From: Chromatiaceae bacterium
GTDB taxonomy: Bacteria; Pseudomonadota; Gammaproteobacteria; Chromatiales; Chromatiaceae
Direction of reading: 5' to 3'
Assembly (NCBI GenBank): GCA_013426805.1
Contig: JACDZG010000081.1
Span: 1 to 34,389, forward strand
DNA: 34,389 nt
Part shown: piece after piece, positions 16,671-25,468 of the stretch
Layout of the letters: each line of letters begins with the position of its first letter
Position numbering within the stretch: position 1 is the first letter of the stretch
Made by a program: the position numbers and the translations under genes
Notes under the pieces: generated by a model
The model's database searches: none
What the model was told of the DNA's origin: nothing
The model's input: the letters and a program-made list of their open reading frames with translations, nothing else

Positions 16671-17413
16671 ACATCCTGGTCGTCGATGACGAGGCTCCGG
16701 CACGGGAGCGGTTGGCGCGAATGCTTGCGGAGTTGGCCGGCGATTACGCGCTGGTAGGTGAGGCAAGCGATGGCATCGAGGCGGTGGCATTGTGCTGCAC
16801 CAAACCCGTGGATGTGGTGCTCTTGGATGTGCAGATGCCTGGCCTCAATGGCCTGGAAGCAGCCGAGCAGATCGCTCGGCTCGAACCGCCGCCGGCGATC
16901 ATCCTGGTCACCGCGTATGAACAGTACGCCCTGGCGGCCTTCGAGCATCGGGTCGACGACTACCTGGTCAAACCGGTACGACGTGAGCGACTGCAGGAGG
17001 CATTGGAGCGGGCGCGCATCCCCACCCGACCCCAACAGGCCGCGCTGATCACCCGCGACGAGACGCATCAGGGACGTCGACACTCGCTCAGCGCTCACTA
17101 TCGGGGCGGACTACAAACAGTCCCGCTCGAGAATGTCCTCTATTTGCAGGCCCAACACAAGTACGTGACGGTTCACCACATCGGCGGCGAACTCCTGGTG
17201 GACGAGTCCCTGAAGTCACTGGAGGACGAATTCCAGGATCTGTTCGTGCGAATCCACCGCAACGCCCTGGTGGCGCGCTCCCGGCTGAGCGCGCTTGACA
17301 AGGATGCCGAAGGCAACCTCGAGGTCCACCTGCGCGACTGCCCGGAACGCCTCCCGGTGAGCCGTCGCCATCTGCCGGAAATCCGTCGCTGGCTGCGCGG
17401 CGGCGCGTCCTGA
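16667..17413 (+). CDS. algR: LytTR-family response regulator (AlgR-like)
   Basis: This 248-residue regulator has a receiver domain (about 1-115; acidic pocket VVDDE, phospho-acceptor Asp in VVLLDVQMPGLNG, lysine in YLVKPVRR) and a C-terminal LytTR DNA-binding domain (about 140-245) with VLYLQAQHKYVTVH and FVRIHRNALVARS. The ATG at 16667 overlaps the kinase stop as ATGA, giving [13 protein letters not shown], the usual AlgR start; an ATG at 16655 is less likely. The pair forms a two-component system. Its closeness to the surface-glycan genes downstream suggests, but does not show, that it regulates them. The stretch 17414-17622 shows no gene. Confidence 0.88.
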   Translation: MNILVVDDEAPARERLARMLAELAGDYALVGEASDGIEAVALCCTKPVDVVLLDVQMPGLNGLEAAEQIARLEPPPAIILVTAYEQYALAAFEHRVDDYLVKPVRRERLQEALERARIPTRPQQAALITRDETHQGRRHSLSAHYRGGLQTVPLENVLYLQAQHKYVTVHHIGGELLVDESLKSLEDEFQDLFVRIHRNALVARSRLSALDKDAEGNLEVHLRDCPERLPVSRRHLPEIRRWLRGGAS

Positions 17414-17622
17414 ACCCCGCCCGCCTTCCCTGACCGCTCGCCGGCCGGGTGACGATCGGGAGCATTCCTGCGGCAATGCGTACCAAGAGTGACTCGGCGA
17501 AATCACCCGGTTGTCCGCAGCGCCACTGACGCGCCAATCATCTGCTAATTGAGATTCCGGTGCCGGACGGCTACCCTCGCGCCTGTCCTCTGCTATCCCG
17601 CCCGCCCCCGAGCAACGATTCC

Positions 17623-18858
17623 GTGCAAACATCCGCGACCCGGCGCCGCTACTGGCCCGCTCAACTCATCGTCCTGGTGCTGCTGGCCCTGGTCGGTACC
17701 CTGCCCTTTTGGTGGACCGACCTGGACACCCAGGCCGCCGCGTTGTTTTACCATCCCGCCGCCGAAGACCCCTGGTGGGAGTCCGGCCGCTGGTTCTGGG
17801 TGTTGCTCTACCAGGCCTCGCCCCTGATCGCCGGACTCTTGTTGATCGGCAGCCTGCTGACCATCGGGGCTGCCCGGATCTGGCCGCGGTTGCGACAGCT
17901 GCAGATCTACGCGACCTTGATCCTGGTCGCGACCCTGCTCGGTCCGGGTCTGATCATCAATGGCGTCTTCAAAGACCACTGGGGCCGCCCCCGCCCGCAT
18001 CAGACACTCGCCCTGGGCGGCACCCAGGCTTATGTTCCGCCGCTGGCGCGCACCGCCGAGGGCAAGGGCAAGTCATTCCCCTGCGGACACAGCTCGGTGG
18101 GTTACCTGCTCGGGGTCTTCTACCTGATCCGGCAGCGTCGGCGACTGCGGCTCGCGCTGGCCGCACTGCTGTCCTCGATGGTCCTGGGGACCCTGCTGGG
18201 GATCGGTCGGATGAGCGCCGGGGATCACTTCCTGTCGGACGTCATCTGGTCCGCGGTGCTCGCCTATGGTGTCGCCTTCGTGCTCTATTATCTGGTACTG
18301 CGCATTCCGCAACGGGAGGCCGCGGCAGTCGGCCGGTCGCCCGCGGCACCCCGCCCGCTACGCTATCCGGCACTCACGGTGGGCGCCTATGGACTCGCTG
18401 CGGCGGCCATGCTGTTCGGCGTGCTGCTCGCCACTCCCGTTCAGGAAACACGGAATCTGGAAGTCCAGGCCCTCGCCGCCGCATCCGGGCCGCGCACCCT
18501 GCGCCTGACCGCGGACGCCGCGAACCTGACCCTGTTCCCCCTCGGCGACACCGCTGCAGCGGCCGCCATCCGACTCAAAGGTCGCGGTTTTGGTCTGCCG
18601 ACCAGTCGCGTCCTGGGCGCGCTCGACCGCACGGACGACGCCATCGCCTACACCGTCACCCACACCGGCCTCTTCACTGAGAAAGACACCACGCTCACCG
18701 TCGGCATCGACCCGACGGCCTGGGACCACATTGAGGTCCGGACCGCGCTCGGCGACATCCGCGTCCACCCCTTGGGCGCCACCGTGCCGCAACTGGTCTT
18801 GGAGACCAGAAACGGCGTCGTACTCGACGAGAGCGGTCGCCACGGGGCGACGCCGTGA
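17623..18858 (+). CDS. PAP2-family membrane phosphatase with an extra C-terminal domain
   Basis: This is a roughly 411-residue membrane protein. Residues about 15-235 form a PAP2 phosphatase with six membrane segments and the three catalytic motifs KDHWGRPRP, PCGHSS and RMSAGDHFLSD, so it should remove phosphate from a lipid phosphate such as undecaprenyl diphosphate or phosphatidic acid. After a further hydrophobic helix (LTVGAYGLAAAAMLFGVLL) comes an unusual tail of about 145 residues rich in short strands (for example IRLKGRGFGLPTS), likely periplasmic; no family was recognised for it. The start is a GTG at 17623; a GTG at 17560 is also in frame. The next gene begins 22 bp downstream. Confidence 0.8.
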   Translation: MQTSATRRRYWPAQLIVLVLLALVGTLPFWWTDLDTQAAALFYHPAAEDPWWESGRWFWVLLYQASPLIAGLLLIGSLLTIGAARIWPRLRQLQIYATLILVATLLGPGLIINGVFKDHWGRPRPHQTLALGGTQAYVPPLARTAEGKGKSFPCGHSSVGYLLGVFYLIRQRRRLRLALAALLSSMVLGTLLGIGRMSAGDHFLSDVIWSAVLAYGVAFVLYYLVLRIPQREAAAVGRSPAAPRPLRYPALTVGAYGLAAAAMLFGVLLATPVQETRNLEVQALAAASGPRTLRLTADAANLTLFPLGDTAAAAAIRLKGRGFGLPTSRVLGALDRTDDAIAYTVTHTGLFTEKDTTLTVGIDPTAWDHIEVRTALGDIRVHPLGATVPQLVLETRNGVVLDESGRHGATP

Positions 18859-18880
18859 GCAGATCAATGAGGACGCGCCA

Positions 18881-20698
18881 ATGTGCGGCATAACCGGCTT
18901 ACTGATGCGCACCGGACTGGCCCCGGACCCGGACCAACTGCGCACCATGGCTGCCGCGCTGGCCCACCGCGGACCGGACGATCACGGCATCTACTGCGCC
19001 GGGCCGGTCGGGCTGGCCCAAACCCGGCTCGCGATCATCGGGCTTGCGACCGGGCATCAGCCCATGGTCGCGGCCGATGGGTCCTTGGCCCTGGCGGCCA
19101 ACGGGGAGGTCTACAACTATCTGGAATTGAATGCCGACCTGCGTCGACAGGGACGTCAGCTCCTCACCGACTCCGACTCCGAGACCATTCTGCACGCCTA
19201 CGCGGTCCATGGGCTCGACTTCCTCAGTCAACTGCGCGGGATGTACGCTTTCGCCCTGCACGACGCCCGCACCGGCTGTCTGATCCTCGGACGCGACCGG
19301 CTCGGCATCAAGCCGCTGTTCTATACGCGACTGCCGGATCGGGTCGCCTTCGCCTCCGAGATCAAGGCCCTGCTGCCGGTCCTGCCGGGGCGGCCCGAGG
19401 TCGACCCGGGGGCACTGCGCCGCTTCCTGCAAAACCAGTTCGCCGGCGGGGAGGACACCCTGCTGCACGGCATCCACCGGGTCCTGCCCGGCGAAGCCCT
19501 GATCATCCACCCGGACCTGCGCCTCGAGCGGCACCGTTACTGGTCGGCCCTGGACGTCACCCCGCGGACTATCGACGCCGACACGGCGCGCGAAACACTC
19601 GATGGGCTGATGCATGCGGCCATGCACGAGCACATGCGCTCCGACGTGCCCTTCGGGCTCTTTCTCTCCGGCGGGGTGGACTCGGCAGTGCTGGCGGCAC
19701 TGCTCCATCAGCACGGGGCCGGACGCATTCGCTCCTTTTCGGTGGGCTATCGCGGCACCGCCATGGCCGATGAACTCACCGCGGCGGCGCGGGTGGCCGC
19801 CCACTTCGGGTTCGACCATAGCCCGCTGGAACTGACCCTGGAGCAGGTGTTCACCCGTCTCCCGCTGACCGTGTGGGCCGCCGATGAACTGATGCGCGAT
19901 TACGCCAGCCTGCCCACCGCCATCCTCGCCCAGACCGCGGCCGCCGAACTCAAGGTGGTGTTTTCCGGCGAGGGCGGCGACGAGGCCTTCGCCGGTTACC
20001 GCCGCTACCACCCGCGGCCCCTGGAACGCTGGTTCAAGTCAGTGCTCCACCCCGGCAGCGGCGGCTTCCGCACCCGCGGGCAGTGGTCGGGCCGCTGGTC
20101 CCGGCGGGTGATGGGTCCGGCCCTGCGCGGTGCACCCGGGGCGGATCGCGCGCCCTTCGTCGCGGCCTGGCAGGAGACCCCGCCGGCCTGGTCCGACATG
20201 CAGCGCCGCCAGTACACCGACCTGGTCACCGCCCTGCCCGACAACCTGCTGGTCAAGACCGACCGGATGCTGATGGCCTTTGGGCTGGAGGGGCGCGTGC
20301 CCTTCCTCGACCACCGTGTCGTCGAATTCGGCCTGTCCCTGCCGGACCGGCTCAAAGTGCGTCGGCACCAGGGCAAATGGCTGCTGAAACAGTGGGCCGC
20401 ACCACTGCTGCCGCCCGGTCATCTGGAACGGCCGAAACGCGGCTTCCATGTCCCGGTGGGCGACTGGCTGACCGGCGATCTGGCGCGCCGCCTGGGTGAA
20501 CGGCTGATCGCCAACCGCGGCATCCGCGAATGGTTCGAACCCGCCGCCATCCCCGCCCTGGTCGCCGTGCGACAGGCCGGTCGAGGCGGCGCCCGGGAAC
20601 TCTACGGGCTCATGCAGTTCGCCATCTGGCACCGGTTGTTCATCGAAGAACCGGGGCGGCTGCCAGGGCCTGAGGAAGATCCGTTAGAGTGGGTGTAG
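18881..20698 (+). CDS. asnB: glutamine-dependent asparagine synthase-type amidotransferase
   Basis: This 605-residue cytosolic enzyme has an N-terminal glutaminase domain (catalytic Cys2 in MCGITGLL; HRGPDDHG; NGEVYNYLEL) and a C-terminal ATP-dependent synthetase domain (PP-loop SGGVDS, FSGEGGDEAFAGY, MLMAFGLEGRVPFLD). It would make asparagine from aspartate, or amidate another carboxylate. Its place between a lipid phosphatase and glycosyltransferases makes amidation of a sugar acid or peptide in a surface glycan plausible, as for AsnB/WbpS-type enzymes of O-antigen loci. The frame is open upstream to 18590, but the ATG at 18881 is certain because Cys2 must follow it; GAGGA lies 7 nt upstream. 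Confidence 0.9.
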   Translation: MCGITGLLMRTGLAPDPDQLRTMAAALAHRGPDDHGIYCAGPVGLAQTRLAIIGLATGHQPMVAADGSLALAANGEVYNYLELNADLRRQGRQLLTDSDSETILHAYAVHGLDFLSQLRGMYAFALHDARTGCLILGRDRLGIKPLFYTRLPDRVAFASEIKALLPVLPGRPEVDPGALRRFLQNQFAGGEDTLLHGIHRVLPGEALIIHPDLRLERHRYWSALDVTPRTIDADTARETLDGLMHAAMHEHMRSDVPFGLFLSGGVDSAVLAALLHQHGAGRIRSFSVGYRGTAMADELTAAARVAAHFGFDHSPLELTLEQVFTRLPLTVWAADELMRDYASLPTAILAQTAAAELKVVFSGEGGDEAFAGYRRYHPRPLERWFKSVLHPGSGGFRTRGQWSGRWSRRVMGPALRGAPGADRAPFVAAWQETPPAWSDMQRRQYTDLVTALPDNLLVKTDRMLMAFGLEGRVPFLDHRVVEFGLSLPDRLKVRRHQGKWLLKQWAAPLLPPGHLERPKRGFHVPVGDWLTGDLARRLGERLIANRGIREWFEPAAIPALVAVRQAGRGGARELYGLMQFAIWHRLFIEEPGRLPGPEEDPLEWV

Positions 20699-20868
20699 GG
20701 TGCGCTGTGCGGACCAACGTCATCGCGGTCACCACGCTGATCGGAATGATGACCACCGCCAAGATTTCTTGTTTGCTGAACCGATCTTTCAATGACCTAT
20801 TTCACGAGCCGGGAGACCTACCCACAAATGAATACAGATGAAGACAGTATAGGCATTCTTGTCGCATC

Positions 20869-22062
20869 ATGACCGCTGTCATCGATCACCAGCAGTTTCT
20901 GCCGCCGGCCGTTGCCAATCTGGAGAATCCGCAGACCGACATTCCGCGCATCGCCTGCTTCTTTTCCACCTCCGGTCACAGCGGGGTCGATCGGGCGGCG
21001 CAGCACCTGATTCCGGCGCTGGCCCGGCGCGGTTATCAGGTCGATCTGCTCAAGGTGCGCCGCCATGGGCCGGACCTGCCGGCGATTCCGCCGGGCGTGC
21101 GGGTGATCGACCTGGGCTCCCGTCATACCTATGGCTGCCTGCCCGCGCTCGTCGGTTACCTGCGGCGCGAACGCCCGGCGGTGTTGCTCTCGGATAAGGA
21201 TCGGGTGAATCGCACCGCCCTGTTCGCCCGCACCCTGGCACGGCTCGGGACGCCGCGGCCGACCCGGCTGGTCTTCAGCTCGGGCACGACGATCTCCATC
21301 GATCTGGCCACCCGCGGACCCCTGGAGCGCTGGGTGCAGCGCACTTCCATGGGCCGGCTTTATCCATTCGCCGATCAGGTGATCGTCACCAGCGCCGGGG
21401 TCGCCGCTGACATGGCGGCCTATACCGGGCTCGCGCGCGCGCTGATCCGGGTCGTGCCCTCGCCGGTGGTGCCGGACGCGCTGTTCACCGCCGACCTGCC
21501 GCGCCCGGACCACCCCTGGCTCGGTGACCCGACGGCGCCCTTGATCCTGAGTGCCGGGGAGCTGTGCCACCGCAAGGGCTTCGACACCCTCCTGCGCGCC
21601 TTTGCCCGGGTCCGGTCGCAGCGTCCCTGCCGGCTGATGATTCTGGGGCGCGGCGGGGAGCGCGCCGCCCTGCTCGCGCTGGCGACCGAGTTGGGAGTCG
21701 CCCGGGACTTCGCGCTGCCGGGCTACGTGCCGCAACCCTATGCCTTCATGGCGCATGCCGATCTGTTTGCCTTCACCTCGCGCTGGGAGGGGCTGGGTTT
21801 CGTGCTGATCGAGGCGCTGGCGGTGGGCACCCCGGCAGTCGCGACCGATTGCCTGAGCGGCCCGCGCGAAGTGCTTCAGGATGGCCGTTACGGCCCGCTG
21901 GTGCCGGTGGACGATGTCGCCGCGCTGGCGCAGGCCATGCTCGACACACTGGACGCGCCCATCCCGGCCGCCCGGTTGCGCGCGGCCGCCCGGCCCTACG
22001 CGATCGAGGCCGCCACCGACGCCTATCTGGAGGCCATGAGGTTGCCCCGATGCCCCGCGTAG
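20869..22062 (+). CDS. family 4 glycosyltransferase
   Basis: This 397-residue cytosolic or peripheral enzyme has the GT-B fold of the GT4 family and transfers a sugar from a nucleotide-sugar, retaining its configuration. The N-terminal Rossmann half includes ACFFSTSGHSGVDRAAQHL. The donor half starts at ILSAGELCHRKGFDTLLRAF, and the E-x7-E motif is EGLGFVLIEALAVGTPAVATD near residue 310. The ATG at 20869 has no strong ribosome site. The gap of 170 bp after asnB may contain a promoter, which would make this the first gene of the overlapping glycan unit. The sugar and acceptor are unknown. Confidence 0.88.
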   Translation: MTAVIDHQQFLPPAVANLENPQTDIPRIACFFSTSGHSGVDRAAQHLIPALARRGYQVDLLKVRRHGPDLPAIPPGVRVIDLGSRHTYGCLPALVGYLRRERPAVLLSDKDRVNRTALFARTLARLGTPRPTRLVFSSGTTISIDLATRGPLERWVQRTSMGRLYPFADQVIVTSAGVAADMAAYTGLARALIRVVPSPVVPDALFTADLPRPDHPWLGDPTAPLILSAGELCHRKGFDTLLRAFARVRSQRPCRLMILGRGGERAALLALATELGVARDFALPGYVPQPYAFMAHADLFAFTSRWEGLGFVLIEALAVGTPAVATDCLSGPREVLQDGRYGPLVPVDDVAALAQAMLDTLDAPIPAARLRAAARPYAIEAATDAYLEAMRLPRCPA

Positions 22063-23012
22063 CCGCCATCATCCCCTGTCACAACGGCGAAGCCTTCATC
22101 CGCACGGCGATCAACAGCGTGCTCGCCCAAGGCGAGCGCGATCTGGAGATCGTGGTGGCGGATGACGGCAGCCGTGACGGCTCAGCCGCCATCGTCGCGT
22201 CCTTCGGTCCGCCGGTGCGCCTGATCCAGGTCGCCAACGGCAACACCCAGGCGACCCGCAATGCGGCCATCGCGGCGTGCGACAGCGAATTCATCGGCCT
22301 GCTGGACCAGGACGACGCCTGGCGGCCGGGCAAGCTGGAGCGCCAACTCGCCCGCTTCGCTGCCGATGCGCGGCTCGGGCTCTGTTACACCGACACCCGC
22401 GGGATCGACGCGCAGGGGCGCGAGCTTGCGGAGCGGCACAATCCGCTCCAGGTCCCCAGCGACCCTACCGATGCCCTGGGCCGGCTGCTGCGGGTCAACA
22501 TCATGGCCGCGTCCACCGTGCTCCTGCGCCGCTGCGCGCTGGAGCAGGTCGGAGTCTTCGACCCGGCCTACCACCTGGCGGGCGACTGGGACCTGTGGCT
22601 GCGGCTTGTGGAGGCCTTCCCGGTCGCGGCGGTACCGGAGATCCTGATCGACTATTGTTGGCACGGGGCCAATCTCTCCCACGGGCGCATCGCCCTGCTA
22701 CAAGAGAGCATCGCGGTCCAGGAGGCCGCACTCGCGCGCATCGCCCGCCATCCGCGCTGGTCCACTGATCCCGGCCTGACACCCTACCTGCCGGCCGCCG
22801 ACAAGAAGCTCGCCGCCCGCTGCTCGGAACTGGGACTCTTGCTCGCCCGCGAGGGCCGCCGCCGTGAAGCCTTATCATGGCACACCCGCGCGCTGGCCTT
22901 GCGCCCCTGGACCCCGCGCGCCTGGTCCCGCTGGGTGCGCGCGCTGGTGCCGCGCAAACCAGGGTCCGCGCCGATCGAAACCGAGCAGTCGTCCGCCCAT
23001 GAACGCAACTGA
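22050..23012 (+). CDS. family 2 glycosyltransferase
   Basis: This 320-residue GT-A fold enzyme carries IIPCHNGEAFIRTAINSVL at the N-terminus, then IVVADDGSRDGS and the metal-binding region LLDQDDAW. An acceptor-binding region around HLAGDWDLWLRLVE contains the conserved acidic residue of the family. No membrane helix is evident. The ATG at 22050 overlaps the preceding GT4 gene by 13 nt; longer in-frame starts would only overlap that gene further and are rejected. It probably extends the same oligosaccharide on the cytoplasmic face. Confidence 0.88.
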   Translation: MPRVAAIIPCHNGEAFIRTAINSVLAQGERDLEIVVADDGSRDGSAAIVASFGPPVRLIQVANGNTQATRNAAIAACDSEFIGLLDQDDAWRPGKLERQLARFAADARLGLCYTDTRGIDAQGRELAERHNPLQVPSDPTDALGRLLRVNIMAASTVLLRRCALEQVGVFDPAYHLAGDWDLWLRLVEAFPVAAVPEILIDYCWHGANLSHGRIALLQESIAVQEAALARIARHPRWSTDPGLTPYLPAADKKLAARCSELGLLLAREGRRREALSWHTRALALRPWTPRAWSRWVRALVPRKPGSAPIETEQSSAHERN

Positions 23013-24336
23013 ACGCACGTCACGCTCCCTCATGAGTAAACCCCTGATCGCACGGGGCCTGCTCCTGATCTTTGCTGTCACCGCCTGGTCGATTACCGGC
23101 CCGGCGAATGTCGCGCTGGCCTTGCTGGTCGCCTTATTCCTGACGGAAGTCCCCGGCCAGTGGCGCCACCTGCGCCGCGAGCCGGCGTTCCTGCTGCTGC
23201 TCGCCGTCGTGCTGGTGACCAGCCTGCTGGCGGTGCGCGCCGCCTGGATCTTTCCCGCCATCGCGACCGATCAATGGCGGGCAATTTCAGCCTGGAGCGC
23301 ACCCTTGCTGTTCTTCGTCATCGCCTGGTGGCTGCGCCGCGACCCGACCCAGGTCTGGCCGGTGCTGGGTGCCGCGGCCCTGGGGTTGGCCTGCGGCGTG
23401 CTGCGCAAGAGTGACTGGGCGCTGCTGCCCGAAATCCTGGGTGGGATGCGCTACGACTTCGGCTTCGCCGCGCTGGGACTGGCCTTCCTTGCCTCGGTCG
23501 TGTTGGTGGGGCTCGTGCTGTTTCGCGCGCGCATCACGGGGCTGCGCATTGGCGGGCGGGCGCGTCACGGCGTCGGCTGGGTCCTCTGGTCGCTGGGTAT
23601 CGCCCTGTCGCTGTTTGTCCTGGCGGTCACCCAGTCGCGCGGCGCGGCGGTGAGCCTGGCGCTGGCCGGGGTGCTCTATGCGATGATGCGGCGCCGTGAA
23701 GCGCGGCGCCTCGGCCAACAGTCACCACGTCAGTCGCGTCTCGCGCTTGCCGCCGCCGCACTCGCCATCGCACTGGCGGGGTCGCTGCTGTGGGTAACCA
23801 AGCACCGTCAGGTCGAGGACTGGCAAGCTATCACGCTCGGCAGCCGGGAGGAACTGAGCTACACCGGGTCCGTGACGATCCGCCTCAACCTGATTAAGGT
23901 AGGGTTGCAAACCTTCGCCCAGCAGCCGCTGCTGGGCTTCGGCCCAGGCACCAGTACCACCGAGTTCCTGGTCCCGCAGCGCGTAGTCGCGGTCGACGCT
24001 TACCAACTCGCCAATGCACCCGCGGCCTCACACCTGCACAGCGTGGCGATGGAAATCCTGACGCGCTTCGGTCTGGTCGGCGTGCTGATTGCGACCCTGC
24101 TGCTGGGTGTGCTGCTGCGCGCCTACCGCGGCCTCTGGTCGGACCCGTGCGTGGCCCCGGACCTGCGCGCCTTCCTGACCTTGGGCGGCATCATGCTGCT
24201 GCTCTATTGTCTGTACGACTTTCGCGTCGTCAATCTGGACCTGCGGTTCTTCTGCATTCTGTTCCTGGGGGTGCTCTACAGCTTTCAACTGGGCAGGACG
24301 CGGCAGCCTGATCAGGCGGAGCCTGCGCATGACTGA
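22999..24336 (+). CDS. O-antigen ligase / Wzy-like polymerase membrane protein
   Basis: This roughly 445-residue integral membrane protein has about ten to eleven hydrophobic segments. The Wzy_C/WaaL-type core is visible in TQSRGAAVSLALAGVLYAM and in the large periplasmic loop QPLLGFGPGTSTTEF and ASHLHSVAMEILTRFGLVGV, whose histidine and arginine are typical for the family. Such proteins ligate an undecaprenyl-linked glycan to lipid A core or protein, or polymerise it; sequence cannot separate these. The ATG at 22999 overlaps the GT2 gene by 14 nt; an ATG at 23032 is an alternative. It is the only polymer-handling protein seen here; no wzx flippase is in the window. Confidence 0.82.
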   Translation: MNATERTSRSLMSKPLIARGLLLIFAVTAWSITGPANVALALLVALFLTEVPGQWRHLRREPAFLLLLAVVLVTSLLAVRAAWIFPAIATDQWRAISAWSAPLLFFVIAWWLRRDPTQVWPVLGAAALGLACGVLRKSDWALLPEILGGMRYDFGFAALGLAFLASVVLVGLVLFRARITGLRIGGRARHGVGWVLWSLGIALSLFVLAVTQSRGAAVSLALAGVLYAMMRRREARRLGQQSPRQSRLALAAAALAIALAGSLLWVTKHRQVEDWQAITLGSREELSYTGSVTIRLNLIKVGLQTFAQQPLLGFGPGTSTTEFLVPQRVVAVDAYQLANAPAASHLHSVAMEILTRFGLVGVLIATLLLGVLLRAYRGLWSDPCVAPDLRAFLTLGGIMLLLYCLYDFRVVNLDLRFFCILFLGVLYSFQLGRTRQPDQAEPAHD

Positions 24337-25468
24337 ACACCCCCGGCTCGCCGTCTACTGCGGTCCCTTCGACGGCGGCAGTACCGCCAAGATCGCCGCC
24401 CGGCTGGCCAACGGCTTTGTCGCGCGCGGTGTCCCGACGGACCTGCTGATCACCGCCGCCCCCGACCCCATCCCCGAGGCGACCGACCCCGGGGTGCGGC
24501 TGGTCCCGATGGGGCGGATGACACCCTGGAGCCGGGTGCCGGCCATGGCCTTCTATCTGCACGGCCGCCGACCGGCGGCCATCCTCACCCATCGCATCCG
24601 CGAGGATGTGTTCACGCTCAAAGCCGCCCGCCTGGCCGGCACCCGCACCCCGGTCTTTGTCACCGTGCATGGACGTATGAGTGTCAAGCTGGATCACCTC
24701 AAGGGTATCAAGGGCCGCCGCCGCCGCGCCGAATTCCAGCGCTACTACCGCCGCAATCAGGGCATCGTCGCCATTTCGGAGGACACCGCGCAAGACCTGC
24801 GCGCGCTCCTGGGCGCAGCGGCACCGATAACCACCATCCCCAATCCGATCGTGACGCCGGAAATGCCGGCACTGGCGCAGGCACCGATCGACCACCCCTG
24901 GTTCCGCGACGAGCGCGGGCAACGCGACATCCCGGTCCTGGTCTTCGCCGGCCGGCTGGAGTACGAGAAGGACCTGCCCACCCTGCTGGACGCCTTCGCC
25001 CGGTTACGTCAACAGCGTGACTGTCGGCTGTTGATCATCGGCGACGGCCGGCTGCGCCCCGAGATCGAATCCGCACGCGCCGCGCTGGGGCTCACCGCGG
25101 CGGTCGATATGCCCGGCTGGGCGTCCAACCCCTACCCCTTCCTGCAGCGGGCGGACCTGGTGGTCCTGTCCTCGTTCTGGGACGCCCTGCCCACCGTGCT
25201 GATCGAGGCCCTGGCGCTCGGCACACCCGTGGTCAGCACCGAATGCGGCGCCGGTCCGCGCGAGATCCTCCAAAACGGCCGCCTCGGCCCCCTGGTCCCG
25301 CCCGGCGATCCGCACGCCCTGGCCGCCGCGCTGGCCGCCACCCTCGCCGACCCGCTCCCGGCCGCGACCCTGCGCGAGGGCGGCGAGCGCTATGAGGCCC
25401 AGCGCAATGCCGACCTCTATCTGCGGCTGATGCTCGGCCCCGACGTGATCCACCATCATGGGGAATGA
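24329..25468 (+). CDS. family 4 glycosyltransferase
   Basis: This is a 379-residue GT-B enzyme. The N-terminal half has the glycine-rich FDGGSTAKIAARLANGF loop. The donor half contains VFAGRLEYEKDLPTLLDAF, LLIIGDGRL and the motif DALPTVLIEALALGTPVVSTE. It is similar in plan to the next gene, and the two may be paralogues acting on successive linkages. The ATG overlaps the stop of the ligase-like gene by 8 nt. Confidence 0.88.
   Translation: MTEHPRLAVYCGPFDGGSTAKIAARLANGFVARGVPTDLLITAAPDPIPEATDPGVRLVPMGRMTPWSRVPAMAFYLHGRRPAAILTHRIREDVFTLKAARLAGTRTPVFVTVHGRMSVKLDHLKGIKGRRRRAEFQRYYRRNQGIVAISEDTAQDLRALLGAAAPITTIPNPIVTPEMPALAQAPIDHPWFRDERGQRDIPVLVFAGRLEYEKDLPTLLDAFARLRQQRDCRLLIIGDGRLRPEIESARAALGLTAAVDMPGWASNPYPFLQRADLVVLSSFWDALPTVLIEALALGTPVVSTECGAGPREILQNGRLGPLVPPGDPHALAAALAATLADPLPAATLREGGERYEAQRNADLYLRLMLGPDVIHHHGE

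Noticed and set aside
18590-18880. Upstream extension of asnB
   Set aside because: The catalytic cysteine must be residue 2 after the start methionine, which fixes the start at 18881; the extension is a shadow of the PAP2 gene.
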